Positions 62,254-64,000 of a DNA stretch of 64,000 bases are shown here, piece after piece. Location: assembly GCA_020637235.1 (NCBI GenBank), contig JACJWG010000016.1, positions 48,536 through 112,535 of the forward strand. The letters run 5' to 3'. The number at the start of each line of letters is the position of its first letter. Position 1 is the first letter of the stretch. Under the pieces are notes generated by a model, which saw only the letters and a program-made list of their open reading frames with translations, searched no databases and was not told where the DNA came from. The stretch is from Acidimicrobiaceae bacterium (GTDB taxonomy: Bacteria > Actinomycetota > Acidimicrobiia > Acidimicrobiales > Ilumatobacteraceae). The translations under genes were made by a program, and so were the position numbers.

Positions 62254-63063
62254 TCAGGTGTGGCGGATGCTCATCCCACCGTCCACCGGGATGATCGCTC
62301 CGTTCAGGAAGCTCGCGGCCGGCAGGCACAGGCTCAGGGTCATCTGCGCGACCTCTTCGGGGTCGCCGTAGCGGCGCAGCGGCACCCGACGCTTCGCGTA
62401 CAACTGCTTGGCCTCGTCGTCGATGCCGCTCGTCATCCCCGTGTTGATCGGGCCCGGGCAGATGCAGTTGACGTTCACGCCGTGCCGGCCGAGCTCGACG
62501 GCGAGGCTCTTGGTGAGCCCCACCACACCCGCCTTGGTGGCGGCGTACGCGGCGAGCCCGGCGGTGACCACGATCGACTCGGTCGACGCGATGTTCACCA
62601 CGCGTCCGCCACCGTCGGCCTCGCGCAGGTACGGCAACGCCAAGCGGATGAGACGCGAATGGGCGGTGAGGTTGACGTCGAGGGTGCGCGCCCAGTTGGC
62701 CTCGTAGGTGTCCTCGTCCTGGAACGCCGAGTTGACGAGCGAGATCCCGGCGTTGTTCACCACCACGTCGATGCCGCCGAACCGATCGACCACGGTGGCG
62801 ACGAGCGCTTTCAGCGAGTCGTGGTCGGCGACGTCGCACACGACGTCGATCGCCGCATCGGCACCGTGGACGTCGCGGATCTCGTCGGTGACGGCGAGCA
62901 CCCGTTCCGGCTGGAGGTCGACGACGGCGACCCGGGCGCCCTCGTCGGCGAACAGATGGGCCGTCGCACGACCCATGCCCGACGCCGCCCCGGTGACGAT
63001 GACGCGTTTGCCCGCGACCGAACGCGAGAGCTTGGTGAGCCGTCCCGGCGTGGTGTCGCTCAC
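62254..63063 (-). CDS. Short-chain dehydrogenase/reductase
   Basis: A 269-aa classical SDR. Cofactor motif VTGAASGMGRATAHLF; VVNNAGISLVN; catalytic Ser in ASTESIVV and Tyr-Lys in AAYAATKAGVV; ending VDGGMSIRHT. VVDLQPERV after beta-2 suggests NAD preference. The GTG overlaps the stop of the PNPOx-fold gene (GTGA). Substrate unknown. Confidence 0.9.
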   Translation of the reverse strand: MSDTTPGRLTKLSRSVAGKRVIVTGAASGMGRATAHLFADEGARVAVVDLQPERVLAVTDEIRDVHGADAAIDVVCDVADHDSLKALVATVVDRFGGIDVVVNNAGISLVNSAFQDEDTYEANWARTLDVNLTAHSRLIRLALPYLREADGGGRVVNIASTESIVVTAGLAAYAATKAGVVGLTKSLAVELGRHGVNVNCICPGPINTGMTSGIDDEAKQLYAKRRVPLRRYGDPEEVAQMTLSLCLPAASFLNGAIIPVDGGMSIRHT

Positions 63064-63500
63064 GCAGCACCGTCCGCGTTCCAACGGAACGTCCCACCCA
63101 TGCCGTACGCCGCCATGTAGAGCGCACGCTGTGGCTCGATCGCGAGGAACGCCGTGTCGGGCGACTGCTCGGGTCCGCCGGGCGCGAACAGGTTCAGGTC
63201 GTAGTCGAACACGCCGGTCCACAGCCGGCGCTTGGTGTCGAGATCGTCGTGTACGGTGGCCGTGCCCCACAGCGCGACACCGTCGCCGGCCTCGGTGACC
63301 TGCCAGTGGAGCGCCACGTCGGGTGTCGATGCGATGTTGCGTGCCTTCACCGACGACGCGCCGATCATCACCCACAGCACGTCGCCCTCCCAGCACGGGT
63401 GCACCGGCACCACGTCGGGCTTGCCGTCAGCCCCGACGGTCGCGAGGTGCGCCCACGGCGACAGCGCGGCTGCCTTGTCCTTGATCTCCTGCAGATCCAT
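63060..63500 (-). CDS. Pyridoxamine 5'-phosphate oxidase-fold protein
   Basis: A 146-aa split-barrel flavin-type protein. AHLATVGADGKPDVVPVHPCW is the N-terminal strand pair of the PNPOx/F420-dependent reductase superfamily, and VKARNIASTPDVALHWQV is the next conserved element. The N-terminus LQEIKDKAAALSP is short. In actinobacteria such proteins often use F420 or FMN, but the cofactor cannot be told here. ATG with GGAGGGG 5 nt upstream. Coupled to the SDR. Confidence 0.82.
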   Translation of the reverse strand: MDLQEIKDKAAALSPWAHLATVGADGKPDVVPVHPCWEGDVLWVMIGASSVKARNIASTPDVALHWQVTEAGDGVALWGTATVHDDLDTKRRLWTGVFDYDLNLFAPGGPEQSPDTAFLAIEPQRALYMAAYGMGGTFRWNADGAA

Positions 63501-63586
63501 CCGAACCCCTCCTTCGGTCGTCGTGCGATGCTCGCGAGCGGCGTGGCGCACGGCCGGGGTCCCCGTCCCCGGAACGATCCGGACGA

Positions 63587-63592
63587 TAGCGT
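63587..63592 (+). promoter_or_regulatory. Leaderless -10 box for the TetR-type gene
   Basis: TAGCGT followed by 8 nt and the GTG at 63601; divergent from the PNPOx-SDR pair. Confidence 0.5.
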
Positions 63593-63600
63593 TCGAGGCG

Positions 63601-64000
63601 GTGAAGAAGCAGACCGTCGAAGAGCGACGCAACGAGATCCTCGAGGTGACCTGCCAGGTGGTGATCGAACGCGGCTTCGCCGGGACGCGCATCAGCGACG
63701 TGGCGAAACGACTCGACGTGTCGAGCAGCCTGATCCACTACCACTTCGACTCGAAAGAGGCACTGCTCGCCGAGGCCTTCGCGCACTACGCGCAGAACGA
63801 CCTCGCCGAGATGGAGGGCGAGATCGCCTCGGCCCCGACCGCCACCGCACAGCTCGACCGCCTGATCCAGAACATGGTGCCCGAGGGCAGCGACGACCTC
63901 GAGTGGATGCTCTGGATCGACGGCTGGGGCGAAGCGCTCCGGAACCCGATGATGAAGAAGATCAGTCAGCAGCTCGACGAGCAGACGACCGATCTGTTGC
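63601..64000 (+). CDS. TetR-family regulator (3' end beyond window)
   Basis: The first 133 codons of a TetR-type repressor; the gene runs off the window. The N-terminal HTH is clear: EERRNEILEVTCQVVIERGF, TRISDVAKRLDVSSSLIHYH and FDSKEALLAEAF. The ligand domain starts near residue 60 and includes EWMLWIDGWGEALRNP. It is leaderless from a GTG and divergent from the PNPOx-fold/SDR pair, which it may regulate. Confidence 0.88.
   Translation, partial: MKKQTVEERRNEILEVTCQVVIERGFAGTRISDVAKRLDVSSSLIHYHFDSKEALLAEAFAHYAQNDLAEMEGEIASAPTATAQLDRLIQNMVPEGSDDLEWMLWIDGWGEALRNPMMKKISQQLDEQTTDLL

Overview
The window is high-GC, densely packed chromosomal DNA from an actinomycete, most probably class Acidimicrobiia (Ilumatobacter-like). 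This assignment is inferred from content: an actinobacterial-type integration host factor (mIHF), a PriA without helicase motifs, DUF3151, a GuaB1-type IMPDH/GMP reductase homologue, the aro gene order, and many apparently leaderless genes (a TANNNT -10 box 6-8 nt before an ATG or GTG). I see no rRNA, tRNA, CRISPR array, insertion sequence or prophage, and no gene-free stretch longer than 300 bases.

Layout. 1-131: two copies of a 58-bp repeat. 132-11247 (minus strand, transcribed carA to priA): carA, carB, pyrD, mihF, gmk, rpoZ, coaBC, metK, priA, with two ARG-box-like palindromes in front of carA. 11387-23998 (minus): a long collinear run alaS, ruvX, mltG, aroE, aroC, aroK, aroB, a GNAT acetyltransferase, aroQ, an Xaa-Pro peptidase, efp, nusB and a DUF2079 membrane protein, with many stop/start overlaps. 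24037-40241: housekeeping genes on both strands (DUF3109-like, TM-helix channel-like protein, typA, an orphan ParA, rnd, mobA, DUF3151, pyruvate kinase, M18 aminopeptidase, plsC, cmk, guaB1, alpha/beta hydrolases, Sua5).

40213-49643 (minus) is a D-xylose cluster: ROK repressor XylR, an ABC importer (XylF-XylG-XylH), a class II xylose isomerase, xylulokinase and a small J-domain protein. XylF carries two fused, nearly identical copies of the binding domain (a 990-bp direct repeat). Two matching 23-bp palindromes, GTTTGTY-N9-RACAAAC, lie at the xylF promoter and upstream of xylR and are the likely XylR operators.

49698-57108 holds a nitroreductase, an enoyl-CoA hydratase and a branched-chain amino-acid-type ABC importer. 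The livHMGF genes run towards a separately promoted substrate-binding lipoprotein (51470-52909). In that lipoprotein the second half of the usual LivK domain precedes the first half: it reads as a circular permutant. LivH also carries an exported Ig-like extension. 57222-64000 contains a lipoprotein, a CGNR-type zinc-finger regulator, an NPD-type flavin oxidoreductase, a 59-aa membrane protein, heme A synthase, a lipocalin-like protein, an SDR, a PNPOx-fold protein and the start of a TetR regulator cut by the window edge.

The strongest candidates for something undescribed are the permuted LivK-like protein and the tandem-fused XylF. They may represent two stages (duplication, then loss of outer halves) of the same kind of domain rearrangement. 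All assignments come from reading sequence and motifs; no database search was run.
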